A stretch of DNA of 64,000 bases from Haloarcula sp. H-GB4. Lineage in GTDB: Archaea > Halobacteriota > Halobacteria > Halobacteriales > Haloarculaceae. Below, in pieces: positions 8,697 to 18,188 of the stretch (position 1 is the stretch's first letter; each line of letters starts with the position of its first letter). Location: the NCBI RefSeq assembly GCF_030848575.1, contig NZ_JAVDDX010000003.1, forward strand, positions 336,045 to 400,044, read 5' to 3'. The position numbers and the translations under genes are program-made. A model generated the notes under the pieces. It worked only from the letters and a program-made list of their open reading frames with translations, was not told where the DNA came from and searched no databases.

Positions 8697-10235
8697 ATGA
8701 CAAGTGGATCCGGGGTGATCAGCCGTCGCAGACTTATCGCTTCCATCGGAAGTATCGTGGCTGTCATCTTTGGCGTCCTCTACACTTGGCTACCAGGTTT
8801 CGATAGGGGTGATGGACCACCAGACGGTAACAGAACTAAAACTCCTGCGAAAGCGTCGGCTCAGCAGACTACAACGCCAACACGACCAGATGATGAACTC
8901 GACGTAGCCCAAGATGCCGAGAATATCAGTGACTACGGTTCGGAGCCAAATCCGAATGATCCCAGCGTGGCAGCAGCGAGGCGAAACCTCAACGCTATTC
9001 TCAAGGCTGCAAAGGCTGCCGGCCAGGGTGGAACAATATTTGTTCCTGAAGGAGAATACTATTTTGGCCGCGACGATTCAGGCTATAGCCCGTACGTGGA
9101 GTTCGGTGGAACTGTGCCTGCTGGTATTTCTATTGTCGGAGAGGGAGCAAACAAGTCAACGCTGGCAATTACCGGACACGCTTCTGCTGAGAACCGTCCG
9201 AATCAGAGCGGGTTTATTTGGTACGACGGATACGATCACGGGACCGTCGAGATCACGGACATTAAGTTGGACGGTAACTACGAAAACGTCAGCGGACTGG
9301 CAGAGAACAATGGAGGCTCTTGGGGCCTCCAAATGTCAGAACGTGGAGAGTTCCACCTCAAGGGTGCGTGGATTCGAGGCTGGCATTTAGCGGGGGTCCG
9401 TGGTCGTGCTGTCCTCAGATCAGTCACGAACTGTACGTTCCAAGACAACGGAATCGGGCGCCACAACGCGACCGACGGAACGTCAAACTCCCATCATATA
9501 TCTGTCCGACCACAAGCGGGCGACGAGTTTACTGTTGAGGACAGTTGCTTCATCGACTGTGCCGGAAATGCGGTCAATATTAGATTTGGCGATGGAGTCA
9601 CCAAGCTCCACAACTGTTATATTAGCGGTACGGGGTCAGGTCTATGTAAAATGTCTGCGGGTAAGATCGTGGAGCTGAAGAACATCTACCACAGAGCGAA
9701 TACCCCCTCTCTCGAACAGAAAGTGGATAAGCGGGACATCGGGCCTGATTTCCACGGTCGGTTTTTCATTAATAACCTTGGAAACCGAGGAACGACACCG
9801 ACCACCGTCATCATGGAGAACGTACTCTCCAGAGATATGTCTGATTACGCGTTCCAAGCACAGGATGCCATTGGAGATGGTCCAATGGACGTGATATGGA
9901 AGGGAGATATGATTTCAATTTATAACACCAATCGCGCTCGGGACGATGCAGTCATTCGCGACCATGGCGCTGGAGAGTTCTCCAACATCGACATTGGTCG
10001 ACTATCAATACACAATTCAGAGGCCAAGGCATTCATGTTAACGAACTCTCAAGGCACGATAGATACGTTCAGCCACTCCAGTACAGATGGCGTTGGGAAT
10101 GCAGGAGATGTTGTCATCAACGCAAACAACCAAGGCCAAGATCGGTTCAGTCCAGCGGTTCCCGGCATAGAGGAGGTAGGAGTGGGGCCGATCACCTCCG
10201 ATGACGACGTAACGGCAGATGTAGGTAGTAAGTAG
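8697..10235 (+). CDS. Membrane-anchored or Tat-exported right-handed beta-helix protein
   Basis: A 512-residue protein starting at the ATG at 8697 (the frame is open from a TTG at 8640). The N-terminus has an RRR motif and a hydrophobic stretch (RRRLIASIGSIVAVIFGVLY), fitting Tat export or a membrane anchor, followed by a Thr/Pro/Lys linker. From about residue 80 it reads as a pectate-lyase-like right-handed beta-helix: GGTIFVPEGEYYFG, STLAITGH, then repeated short strands with Asn and Gly turns (VTNCTFQDNGIGRHN, VEDSCFIDCAGNAVNIRFGDG). Such folds serve polysaccharide lyases and C5-epimerases. It is a clear paralogue of the beta-helix part of the protein encoded at 12433-15300. Substrate is unknown; position in the cluster suggests the polymer made here. 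Confidence 0.75.
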   Translation: MTSGSGVISRRRLIASIGSIVAVIFGVLYTWLPGFDRGDGPPDGNRTKTPAKASAQQTTTPTRPDDELDVAQDAENISDYGSEPNPNDPSVAAARRNLNAILKAAKAAGQGGTIFVPEGEYYFGRDDSGYSPYVEFGGTVPAGISIVGEGANKSTLAITGHASAENRPNQSGFIWYDGYDHGTVEITDIKLDGNYENVSGLAENNGGSWGLQMSERGEFHLKGAWIRGWHLAGVRGRAVLRSVTNCTFQDNGIGRHNATDGTSNSHHISVRPQAGDEFTVEDSCFIDCAGNAVNIRFGDGVTKLHNCYISGTGSGLCKMSAGKIVELKNIYHRANTPSLEQKVDKRDIGPDFHGRFFINNLGNRGTTPTTVIMENVLSRDMSDYAFQAQDAIGDGPMDVIWKGDMISIYNTNRARDDAVIRDHGAGEFSNIDIGRLSIHNSEAKAFMLTNSQGTIDTFSHSSTDGVGNAGDVVINANNQGQDRFSPAVPGIEEVGVGPITSDDDVTADVGSK

Positions 10236-10367
10236 GACAGATCCAACTCCTGTTCGTTATATTGCTTATGCAGATGTATACTGGATCAAGAGAGCCAGCA
10301 TAGAGTAGCCACGAAAAGCCAGTGTCGGTACACCCAGTTATGAAACTCAGCCAATGGTGCCTTCTTG

Positions 10368-12176
10368 CTATGCCCCTCGTATTCTGGTTCCGTTAGCCAG
10401 ATATATCCTGACGTCACCGTTATCGTAGGATCGATCAACTGTTCTGTCCCGATTAAAGCGCTGGAAATCCTGTGACGTATATTTCCATCTCTGCGGGTAA
10501 TCCGGGTACGTCTCCTGATAGAAGATGCGGCCTTTTCTGTTGATCATTATGTACTTATCGCTACCGTAGTTCTGACCGAAGTACTTAGTAGTTGTATAAT
10601 TGAAATGTGCAGGGAGGAATACCTCCCAAAATGGCAACCCTTTCCTCACACCGTGTTCTGCGTGGTGGAACCGTCGGTATTCTATATCGAAGTGATAGAG
10701 CTCCCTATTTCCGGTCTCGTGTTCGGTGAGCCACTGGCTACCCTCGACTTCCATCGCTGTGACCTGATCGTTAGTCATTCCTGACAGCGGTGAAGGAAAC
10801 AGTGTGAGTGTGGACAGTACGACGAGTATCAATAGTGCAAGAGTAACTGTTTGCTTTGCACTGTGGGCAAGCAACGATTGATTGGGTCGCCCAAGACGAC
10901 TCTTAATTATATGGAACAGAGGTCCAAGCAGAACCACTGCACCGATTTTGGCCACCTGCCAAGGACGCTCTTGGGTGACGATCAAGTCGAGAAGAAGGAA
11001 TAAGAGCCCAACAGATCCGAACACGCACACAACTGTACCCATTGTGGCGGTCCGCGTGTCCAGCGCGTATCGTTTTTTAAGACCAAGTAGGAGAGCTACT
11101 CCGAACAAGCCGCCGCCAAGACCAAACAGTACCATTTCGGTCCCAAACCTGAACGTAATGAACTGAACAATATCGATCAGGGACGGTGTGGCCTCCTGTG
11201 CGGTCTGGGCATACGCCTGAACGGGTGCATCGTTGCTCCCTGATCCAAAGAGGACACGATAGATAGTATCGAACCGCAGTATAACTCCGGGGAAGTTAGA
11301 GTACCAACCCGCGATAACCGCAAGCGAGAAGCCAAAAGCGCTTGTCGGGCTCTGATAGATCGTCTGTATTTTTGGGGAATACTGAACAGTGTAATACAGC
11401 AGAAAGATGCCTGTAACGAATACAGCGGTTAGCGGGTGATAGAGGAGAATACCCACAAGTGAAAGTACCAGAATCGCTCTAATTGCGGGAGCAGGATTCC
11501 GCTGACTCTTAAAAAAGAGATACAGAACAACCGGGATCAATAGGATGCTAAAATCGAACGGACGAAACAGCAGATGGCTGTAGCCAAGTATCGGTAACAG
11601 GACAAAAGGAAGCCCCAGAAGGAAACCCCTTCTAGAATCGGTCACCTGAAACAAAAGGGAAACCATTCCTCCAAAATATACTGCGGAGAAAATTACTGGT
11701 GTTAGCATCGCTAATGTCATAGCCTTCAGTCCAGTAGCGTCGGCAGTAGCGAGTACAAGCAGGTGAGCCAGAGGATAGATGTTAGCCCCCGTAGTGCCTG
11801 TGTTGACGATGTCCTGTACGTATCCGAGATGCGTCAGCGGGTCGGCATCACCGTACATTACATATCCCCGTATGAGGGGCATCAACAGCAGTAACGCGTC
11901 GGTAGCCAGCATAAGCGAAGCACCGAAGACCCATGACCGTTCGTTCGGGTTCCCAACACTTCTAAAGATCAACAGCGAGCCGGCAAACAGAGACCCAATG
12001 ATACAGCCCCAGAATGAAGCGGGATATGAGTCATAGAGCGATATCTCGTACTCAGTAGCCTGCGGGGAAATTACCACAATGGCCGTTGATATCAAGAGTA
12101 GCAGGACGCCGACGACAGCAATGGCTTCCGTAGTTCGCGAATGAGTGAAAACGGTCTGCTCAGAGTTCTCACTCAT
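10368..12176 (-). CDS. Polytopic membrane protein of the polysaccharide island (GT-C or polymerase candidate)
   Basis: A 602-residue integral membrane protein with at least twelve hydrophobic segments, starting with AIAVVGVLLLLISTAIVVI. The loop after the first few helices holds the acidic motif YGDADPLTHLGYVQDI, reminiscent of the first outward loop of GT-C glycosyltransferases, where an Asp pair binds a lipid-linked donor. The last 130 or so residues form a soluble extracellular domain rich in Tyr and Arg (YHFDIEYRRFHHAEHG). By position and architecture it could be the sugar polymerase, a GT-C transferase or an export protein. Neither assignment is proven. It lies between the two paralogous beta-helix genes, transcribed in the same direction as the larger one. 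Confidence 0.6.
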   Translation of the reverse strand: MSENSEQTVFTHSRTTEAIAVVGVLLLLISTAIVVISPQATEYEISLYDSYPASFWGCIIGSLFAGSLLIFRSVGNPNERSWVFGASLMLATDALLLLMPLIRGYVMYGDADPLTHLGYVQDIVNTGTTGANIYPLAHLLVLATADATGLKAMTLAMLTPVIFSAVYFGGMVSLLFQVTDSRRGFLLGLPFVLLPILGYSHLLFRPFDFSILLIPVVLYLFFKSQRNPAPAIRAILVLSLVGILLYHPLTAVFVTGIFLLYYTVQYSPKIQTIYQSPTSAFGFSLAVIAGWYSNFPGVILRFDTIYRVLFGSGSNDAPVQAYAQTAQEATPSLIDIVQFITFRFGTEMVLFGLGGGLFGVALLLGLKKRYALDTRTATMGTVVCVFGSVGLLFLLLDLIVTQERPWQVAKIGAVVLLGPLFHIIKSRLGRPNQSLLAHSAKQTVTLALLILVVLSTLTLFPSPLSGMTNDQVTAMEVEGSQWLTEHETGNRELYHFDIEYRRFHHAEHGVRKGLPFWEVFLPAHFNYTTTKYFGQNYGSDKYIMINRKGRIFYQETYPDYPQRWKYTSQDFQRFNRDRTVDRSYDNGDVRIYLANGTRIRGA

Positions 12177-12432
12177 GAATTATCACCTACAGGCATTACT
12201 CAACGAATGGATATCCCTAACGACCGGTCCAGTATTCATCGAGAACGTAGACATCATTTGGATTATACGCCCATAGAATAGTCTATATCATTGTTAGTGC
12301 GCTCCTAACCCGTTCTGGATCACATACCTCATACTATAGCGTTATATTTGCTCCTCTCAAAAGATACAAACAGATATCCACGGCCCACACAGATTACGTT
12401 GCGGACGAGACGAAAGACAGTATGTGCCGCTA

Positions 12433-15300
12433 TTAGACGCTCACAGATTTCGTTGTAGAGACAGACGCCCCGTTACTATTGACCACTGTGAGTGCGATGC
12501 TGTAGTTACTCCCGGTAACCTGATCAAGATTGAACATATCGATATCCGAGGCTGTATTTCCGCTGACATCCCACTGGACGCTCTCTACCACAGTATCTGA
12601 ATCAGCGACATCAATGTCAACCGACCGGAGTTCGCTATCACTACTGTGCACGTCCCACACAACAGTGATATTAGCTCTACCGTCACCTTTTTGCGATTCA
12701 GAGACGCTGAAACGTCCGATTTGTGGCTTCAATCCGTCTCCCGATGCGGACTCTGACGCAGTAGCAGACGTCCCGTTTCCACTACTGTCTGTTGCGGTCA
12801 GCACAATGGTATACTCATTTCCGGTACCGGCGTCCCCACTCGCTTGTAACTCAGTTGTTCCGGTAGCCGAGCCACCCGAAACATCAAGACTCGTCGTATC
12901 TTCCTGTTCGTCGTTAGTTTCATCGTACAGGCCCAGGTCGACAGTTGAGAGATCGCTGTCAGAATCGTTAACTTCCCAGTCGATCGCAAAGACCGCTTCC
13001 GTACTGTCGGTCTCGATCTCTGAAACCGATAGACCGCTGACAACAGGGCTGGTGCCACTGTTGTCAGTGGTAACGCTGATGCTACTGGAGTCGGTGTTCC
13101 CAGCTGAATCAGTCACCGTGGCATCAAGCGTGTGGGTTCCGTCTGATAATTCCGTGGTATCCCAGGTGTCTTCATAGTATCCCGTGTCTCCGTTGAACGA
13201 CGCAGATGACCACGTATTACCGTCAGTGCGGTACTTCACGTTGGGAGAGCCAGCAGCGTCTTCGGCATCAGTTGCACTGATTTGCAGAGTGACTGTCCCG
13301 TCGACCGTCCCACCAGACTGGGGCTGTTGCCACGCAATCTCCGGTCTGGCGTCATCAAGTCTGGCTGGTTCACCGCTGGTGCCAACGCTGAGGAAGTCAA
13401 ACATTTGAACGGTACTCGACCAAGACCCGATCCCAGTCCATCCCGGACCGGTGACATCCCCATCAGTTACGTCTATGTCCCACGAATCGGGCTCGGTTGT
13501 CCCGTAACTCCAGTTTTTGGCCTGTACAGATGAGCCATTGATGCGGAGCCGAAGGTAGCTCCATTCATCAAGGGGATTTGAATTGGCCATAGTTTCGCCG
13601 ATTGTGGTCTGTGACCCATTGAAATCCTTCTCAACTCGGAGTTTGATGCTGCCATTGCTCCGAACAAACCACGCCGAATAACCGACCATGTTTCCGCTGG
13701 CATCAGTGCCCCCCCGCCCGATCAAACGGCACCAGCCATCGCCGCCGTTGTCTTCCGAGCCGACACGAACCAGTCCGAGTACCTCGGTATCCGTATGTTC
13801 TCCGACATCGTCCCAGGACAGTGCATGCGAGTTGACCGAGCTGGCACTGAACTCCATATATGCATTGCCTGTGTTTGAATCACTCGACACAACTGACCAA
13901 TCCGAGGAGTCACCGTCCCACCGCGCTGTCCAGTCTGGGAGGCTGTTCTGTGAGCCGTCTGCAGTTTCGGTCGTAGTCGTTTCTTCCTCTGTACTGCTCT
14001 GGCTCTTTGCACCCACCTCGTCCTCGCTTGGGACATCCACATTCAGAGGGTTCCCTCCAGAGAGATGACTGCCAACATTAATGCCTCCCGTGCTTCCGAC
14101 GCTGCCGACGTTACCCGTTGATAGCGTGGCAATAGAACCGTACGAGTCCTCAGTTTCAAACACCTTTGCATCAGTGTCGTGAACCGATAACTCGCCAACA
14201 TCAACGTTCTTGAACGCTGCCCCCTGTCGGTCGCGGATGACCTCATCATCAGTGTACATGTTCGAACCGGCGAACGCGATTCTATCACCGATCCACGTGA
14301 TATCGGATGGGCCGCCCAAGGAATCACGGACTTGGAATGCATACGAAGTGTGGTTCTTCGTTGATACTTGTTCCATATCCAGCGTCACGCTGGTGTCCCC
14401 GCGATCACCCAGACTCTGGATGAAGTGTCGACCCAGGAATCCATCGTTTGGCTCGTCTGGGAGCAGCGATTCCAGTTCCGCTGTGTATGCTGTGTGGTTG
14501 ATACGGCGCAGTGTAACCCTCTCTCCGGCAGAGAGCTTGAGGAACTGACTACCTGTCCCAGCGGCGTACACGTTCCGGATACGATAGGTTCCGTCACCAT
14601 ATCGAATGTTTATCGCACTACCTGGACAGTTCTTTATCTTACAGTTTTCGATGACAGTGGTGCTGCCTTTTGGCGTCTGTAGTGAGTCAAACGGGTGTGT
14701 ATTTGATCCGCTGTCGTTGTGATATTCGATACCAATCCGGTCGAGGGTACAGTATCTCGCGGATGAGAGGTACTGTCTACATCTAATACCTCGCGTATAG
14801 GTGTCCGTAATCCGAACGTTGTACAGCGAGAACGACAAGGAGTCACCGGCGAGCGAGAACCCATCTGCTCCGCCGCTGTACTGATTGAGGTCACCCAGCT
14901 TGGGAGCGTTTACGTCCAGCGTAAGGCCGCGAATCTCAACATCGCCATGGTCCGCGTCCCCATCGTAAATAAATGCTGTCTGGTTCGATATAACTGCGGG
15001 ATCCATGTGCTCAGTCACTGCAAGTGTGGACTTATCAGGCCCCTCACCGTAGACTGAGATGCCGCGTGGCTGACTTCCCCCTAGTTCTATCAGGGAGTAT
15101 ACATCCTCGCTACCGAAGTAGTAGGTTCCCTCCGGAACAAAAATAGACCCGTTCGGCCCAGCAGCGTCCATGGCACTGTGGAGCGCGTTTAGAACCTCTT
15201 GAGCGTCTGAGAGGCTTGGATCGTTCGGGTTGTAATCGCGACCAATACCGTGGTTGGTGACATCTTCGGCACTGTCAGGCACGTAGGCTGGTCTAGTCAT
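12433..15300 (-). CDS. Large beta-helix protein with concanavalin-like and Ig-like domains
   Basis: A 955-residue multidomain protein. Residues about 1-420 form a right-handed beta-helix like that of the 512-residue paralogue (GSIFVPEGTYYFG, STLAVTEHMD, SAINIRYGDG, and matching IRDRQGAAFKNVDVGELSVHD). After a Thr/Glu linker, residues about 450-650 look like a LamG/concanavalin-type carbohydrate-binding sandwich (WTARWDGDSSDWSVVSSD, WSYLRLRINGSSVQAKNW). Three Ig-like or fibronectin-like repeats follow (DGTVTLQISATDAED; EAVFAIDWEVNDSDSDLSTVD; ANITVVWDVHSSDSELRSVD). The protein is very acidic. It has no recognisable signal peptide. Its start overlaps the stop of an 88-codon ORF by ATGA, so the two are co-translated. 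The architecture suits an extracellular polysaccharide-acting enzyme or adhesin. Confidence 0.75.
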   Translation of the reverse strand: MTRPAYVPDSAEDVTNHGIGRDYNPNDPSLSDAQEVLNALHSAMDAAGPNGSIFVPEGTYYFGSEDVYSLIELGGSQPRGISVYGEGPDKSTLAVTEHMDPAVISNQTAFIYDGDADHGDVEIRGLTLDVNAPKLGDLNQYSGGADGFSLAGDSLSFSLYNVRITDTYTRGIRCRQYLSSARYCTLDRIGIEYHNDSGSNTHPFDSLQTPKGSTTVIENCKIKNCPGSAINIRYGDGTYRIRNVYAAGTGSQFLKLSAGERVTLRRINHTAYTAELESLLPDEPNDGFLGRHFIQSLGDRGDTSVTLDMEQVSTKNHTSYAFQVRDSLGGPSDITWIGDRIAFAGSNMYTDDEVIRDRQGAAFKNVDVGELSVHDTDAKVFETEDSYGSIATLSTGNVGSVGSTGGINVGSHLSGGNPLNVDVPSEDEVGAKSQSSTEEETTTTETADGSQNSLPDWTARWDGDSSDWSVVSSDSNTGNAYMEFSASSVNSHALSWDDVGEHTDTEVLGLVRVGSEDNGGDGWCRLIGRGGTDASGNMVGYSAWFVRSNGSIKLRVEKDFNGSQTTIGETMANSNPLDEWSYLRLRINGSSVQAKNWSYGTTEPDSWDIDVTDGDVTGPGWTGIGSWSSTVQMFDFLSVGTSGEPARLDDARPEIAWQQPQSGGTVDGTVTLQISATDAEDAAGSPNVKYRTDGNTWSSASFNGDTGYYEDTWDTTELSDGTHTLDATVTDSAGNTDSSSISVTTDNSGTSPVVSGLSVSEIETDSTEAVFAIDWEVNDSDSDLSTVDLGLYDETNDEQEDTTSLDVSGGSATGTTELQASGDAGTGNEYTIVLTATDSSGNGTSATASESASGDGLKPQIGRFSVSESQKGDGRANITVVWDVHSSDSELRSVDIDVADSDTVVESVQWDVSGNTASDIDMFNLDQVTGSNYSIALTVVNSNGASVSTTKSVSV

Positions 15301-15563
15301 TGGAGGCCGCTCCAGTCAGTCTCTGCAGATATATCTGCCCCGGTGGTAGAGGGCGTCCATGCACCGGCAGTAGTGGTTGCAGTCATTCCATGTGTATCGC
15401 TTACAACCGAGTTCATCCTTACCGTTTCACATTCGGTAAATTGATTCCTAATTGCTTTTTTCGGAACAGTGTAGACGTTTCTAGCCAATTTTGTGTTACC
15501 CACCTCAGACTGACCTCCTGCTCTGGTAATAGCCTCTTTCGAAGAGTAGTTCGCTCTTAACAT
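15297..15563 (-). CDS. Small protein translationally coupled to the large beta-helix protein
   Basis: An 88-residue ORF with an ATG start whose stop overlaps the start of the 955-residue beta-helix gene (ATGA at 15297-15300). It has no signal peptide or membrane segment. Residues 1-45 are basic and polar, and residues 55-88 are Thr/Ala/Gly-rich with Trp (AGAWTPSTTG). I do not recognise it. Because the large protein lacks its own export signal, this partner could be a carrier, a chaperone or a displaced N-terminal module. The absence of any visible frameshift repair between the two frames argues for two proteins rather than one broken gene. Confidence 0.5.
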   Translation of the reverse strand: MLRANYSSKEAITRAGGQSEVGNTKLARNVYTVPKKAIRNQFTECETVRMNSVVSDTHGMTATTTAGAWTPSTTGADISAETDWSGLQ

Positions 15564-15742
15564 GCTGTACCAGATTCGACCCGACTATGGTATTATGGAT
15601 TGTTACTTTATATTGATATCTGGTTGTTGGATACAAAACTTTGCGAACGGCATACGTACCAGTTCATAGTCTCAACACTGATGTACGATTGCAAGTCGCC
15701 AGAGCGAGTAATTCGCCTTTTACTGATCGGTGAAGAGAAACC

Positions 15743-16735
15743 TCATATATAGCCAAGTTGCTTCAGACGATCTTCAACGTCTGATTTCGATGGTTCTTCC
15801 TGTTCTGTAACGCTTGCGCACGGGCTGCTGGTTTTGTGGTCTGTGGCAGACGTAACTGCCCACGGGACCTTTTTGAGATGGGGATGGGGTATCCCTTCCG
15901 GATGTCCATATTGGTTCATCTCTCCAAACAGTTCACCGTGGTCAGCAGTGATAGCAACCCGCTCCGCATCTATGTTACTGAGCAGGCGACGAATTGAGCC
16001 AAGGACTAGTCGAAGGTTATCCAGATAATTGTCCCAGGCCTCTTGCTTTGAGATTTCCCCACGCTCGATGGCTTCCCATGGATGATCCTCAGCATCAGTA
16101 ATATCCCGCTGCTCCCTGTATGCGGATGCCACGTGTGGACGGTGTGGCTGATAGTAGTGCAGAATCATCTGTTCGAAGTCAAGCTTTCGTCCCGCAAGGA
16201 TTGCTTGGTCAGTCACGATATTCGGTGGGATCGTGTCGAAGTAGTCTTCGTACCTATGGTGACGAGACAGTTGTTTCAAGAACTTGAACTGGCTTTCGTC
16301 CACTACGTTCCAATCTGCCCAAGTAACCGGCGTAACGTACTTTCGCGGTGGCCGTTTCCCCCCTTCAAACGTCGGCTGTGTATGCGGATTCGTGGATATA
16401 TATACTGTGTCGGAGATCTCGTCTGCGTGTTCCTGAGTAAATGTTTTACATAACCACTCATGGGATGAGCTGCCTGTGGACCACACGCTATCAACCCTGT
16501 CAATGAACTCGAACTCAGGTGCGACTTCCCGCAACGCATCTACCCGACAGGCGTCCAGTACGATCAGTAAATCCCACTCCTCTTCATAAATGTTCGTACC
16601 CAAAGGGTACTGAGTGGTCAGTGAGAAGTATAGTCCATTATAAGCACCACCTAGAAAATACCGGAGACCCTCCTCCCCCCCATCTACCTGACCTCCCGTA
16701 AGGGTACGTAGCCACTCGCGTATATTCGTCCTCAC
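15743..16735 (-). CDS. Alkaline phosphatase/sulfatase-superfamily protein
   Basis: A 330-residue protein with the alkaline-phosphatase superfamily layout: an N-terminal metal-site strand WDLLIVLDACRVDALRE (Asp followed by a Cys-Arg pair at the nucleophile region, about residue 55-70) and a C-terminal metal site ITADHGELFGE with a following GHP (about residue 265-285). Relatives are sulfatases, phosphoglycerol transferases and phosphoethanolamine transferases. There is no signal peptide, so it may act in the cytoplasm. Start is a GTG at 16735. In a polysaccharide island it may add or remove sulfate or phosphate groups; the substrate is not evident. Confidence 0.7.
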   Translation of the reverse strand: MRTNIREWLRTLTGGQVDGGEEGLRYFLGGAYNGLYFSLTTQYPLGTNIYEEEWDLLIVLDACRVDALREVAPEFEFIDRVDSVWSTGSSSHEWLCKTFTQEHADEISDTVYISTNPHTQPTFEGGKRPPRKYVTPVTWADWNVVDESQFKFLKQLSRHHRYEDYFDTIPPNIVTDQAILAGRKLDFEQMILHYYQPHRPHVASAYREQRDITDAEDHPWEAIERGEISKQEAWDNYLDNLRLVLGSIRRLLSNIDAERVAITADHGELFGEMNQYGHPEGIPHPHLKKVPWAVTSATDHKTSSPCASVTEQEEPSKSDVEDRLKQLGYI

Positions 16736-16953
16736 AGTACGGACTTTCGCAGTAGATAGTATAGTTATAATTCTTCTACCTGCAGTACCGTGAGTGGACT
16801 ACTCCAGATATAGTTACGCAGGTAATATCCATCTGGTAAATAGATAGTAAACTGTATTTTATTTTTACTTATCTGCTTTCAACATATGAGATACCAAACA
16901 GGACAGCCAGTACCGGATGCATACTTATTGAGACTTACTGCCAGTTAGTATTT

Positions 16954-18171
16954 ATGTACGATGCGGTCGTAAGCGCAATGAACCACCCAGACCCCTTCAA
17001 TCCATACATGGGGCTGTTCAATTTCCGCTCCATCAGGGCACTCAGTATGACCGGTACTGGTATAGATGTAGTTACTCCTCGTCCCAGAGCGCCTCCGGTG
17101 GGTCCCTACTCCGAGTTCGGTGACATACCGAGCCAACATGATTACAGCTCTCATGAGGTCCATTATCCCAGATTTCTCTACTTATTACCACAGAAAATAT
17201 TCAAATATACGCTGTCGTCACGATCGTTTTCGGAAATGCTTCCGGAGTATATCTCATCGAACTTCGAGACGCCGGATATCTGCCATGCTGGTCACATTCA
17301 TTACGATGGTTACGGGTTAGTGCCATACTGTCGGAGCAACGAGATTCCGCTGACAGTCATGGGGCGTGGAAAGATTTTGAATAACTTCTATGATCTTTCG
17401 CAGGTCAGCCGAAGAAAAATCAGAGAGACTCTCAATTACGCGGAGGGTATCTTTTGTGTAAGTGAATCGCTCGCACGTATCGCTAACGGTATCACCGAAA
17501 CACCGAAAGCTACTGTACTCCCAAACGGCGCGAATCCAACGCGGTATCCGACGGACAACGAGGAAGCGATTCGACAAGAACTGGGAATTGATCGAGATAC
17601 TACACTAATCATGTTCTGTGGCGGGTACACGGAACGGAAAGGAATCAACGAGATTTGTGAAGCTCTGGATGAGATTCATAGCGATGACGTAGCGTTTGTT
17701 TTTGTCGGTCATTACGGTGACCTTCGTACAGACCTCATCAGTGAACTCAAAGCTAGCCACCACGAGAACTATCGGGTCCTCTGGGAAGTCCCGCCGCTGG
17801 GTCTCCGGCGATGGTTCGCTGTTGCCGACATTTTTATGCTCCCAAGCCACGCAGAAGGTCGACCCAACACGATATACGAGTCAATGGCAAGCGAAACCGC
17901 GGTTGTCGCCTCCGATGTATCCGGTATCCCGGAGCAGGTTGTAGACGGTGAAACAGGCCTCTTGATCCCAAAGAAAGACTCCAATGGGCTTGCCACCGCT
18001 CTGAACAGCCTCATCAACAACCCTTCAGAGCGAGAGCGGATGGGAACAAACGGTAAGAAACGACTGGTATCGAAGGGATGGACGTGGGAAGCACACGGGA
18101 AGCAACTTGCAGACCTCCACGAATCGATCATCGATAACGGCCAGCTCCCCTCGGCTGAAGTCCTGGACTAG
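16954..18171 (+). CDS. Glycosyltransferase family 4
   Basis: A 405-residue GT-B glycosyltransferase. The interdomain and donor-binding segments are plain: ATVLPNGANPTRYP near residue 190, LIMFCGGYTERKGINEI, the acidic EGRPNTIYESMASETAVVASDVSGIPEQVVDGETGLLI (the EX7E-type nucleotide-sugar site), and a C-terminal ERERMGTNGKKRL helix. The ATG at 16954 sits about 28 bases after an AT-rich TATA-like element, which suits a leaderless transcript. It is transcribed towards another GT4 gene on the opposite strand, with 17 bases between their ends. Sugar specificity is unknown. Confidence 0.85.
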   Translation: MYDAVVSAMNHPDPFNPYMGLFNFRSIRALSMTGTGIDVVTPRPRAPPVGPYSEFGDIPSQHDYSSHEVHYPRFLYLLPQKIFKYTLSSRSFSEMLPEYISSNFETPDICHAGHIHYDGYGLVPYCRSNEIPLTVMGRGKILNNFYDLSQVSRRKIRETLNYAEGIFCVSESLARIANGITETPKATVLPNGANPTRYPTDNEEAIRQELGIDRDTTLIMFCGGYTERKGINEICEALDEIHSDDVAFVFVGHYGDLRTDLISELKASHHENYRVLWEVPPLGLRRWFAVADIFMLPSHAEGRPNTIYESMASETAVVASDVSGIPEQVVDGETGLLIPKKDSNGLATALNSLINNPSERERMGTNGKKRLVSKGWTWEAHGKQLADLHESIIDNGQLPSAEVLD

Positions 18172-18188
18172 TGCCCGGCAGGTAGCTG

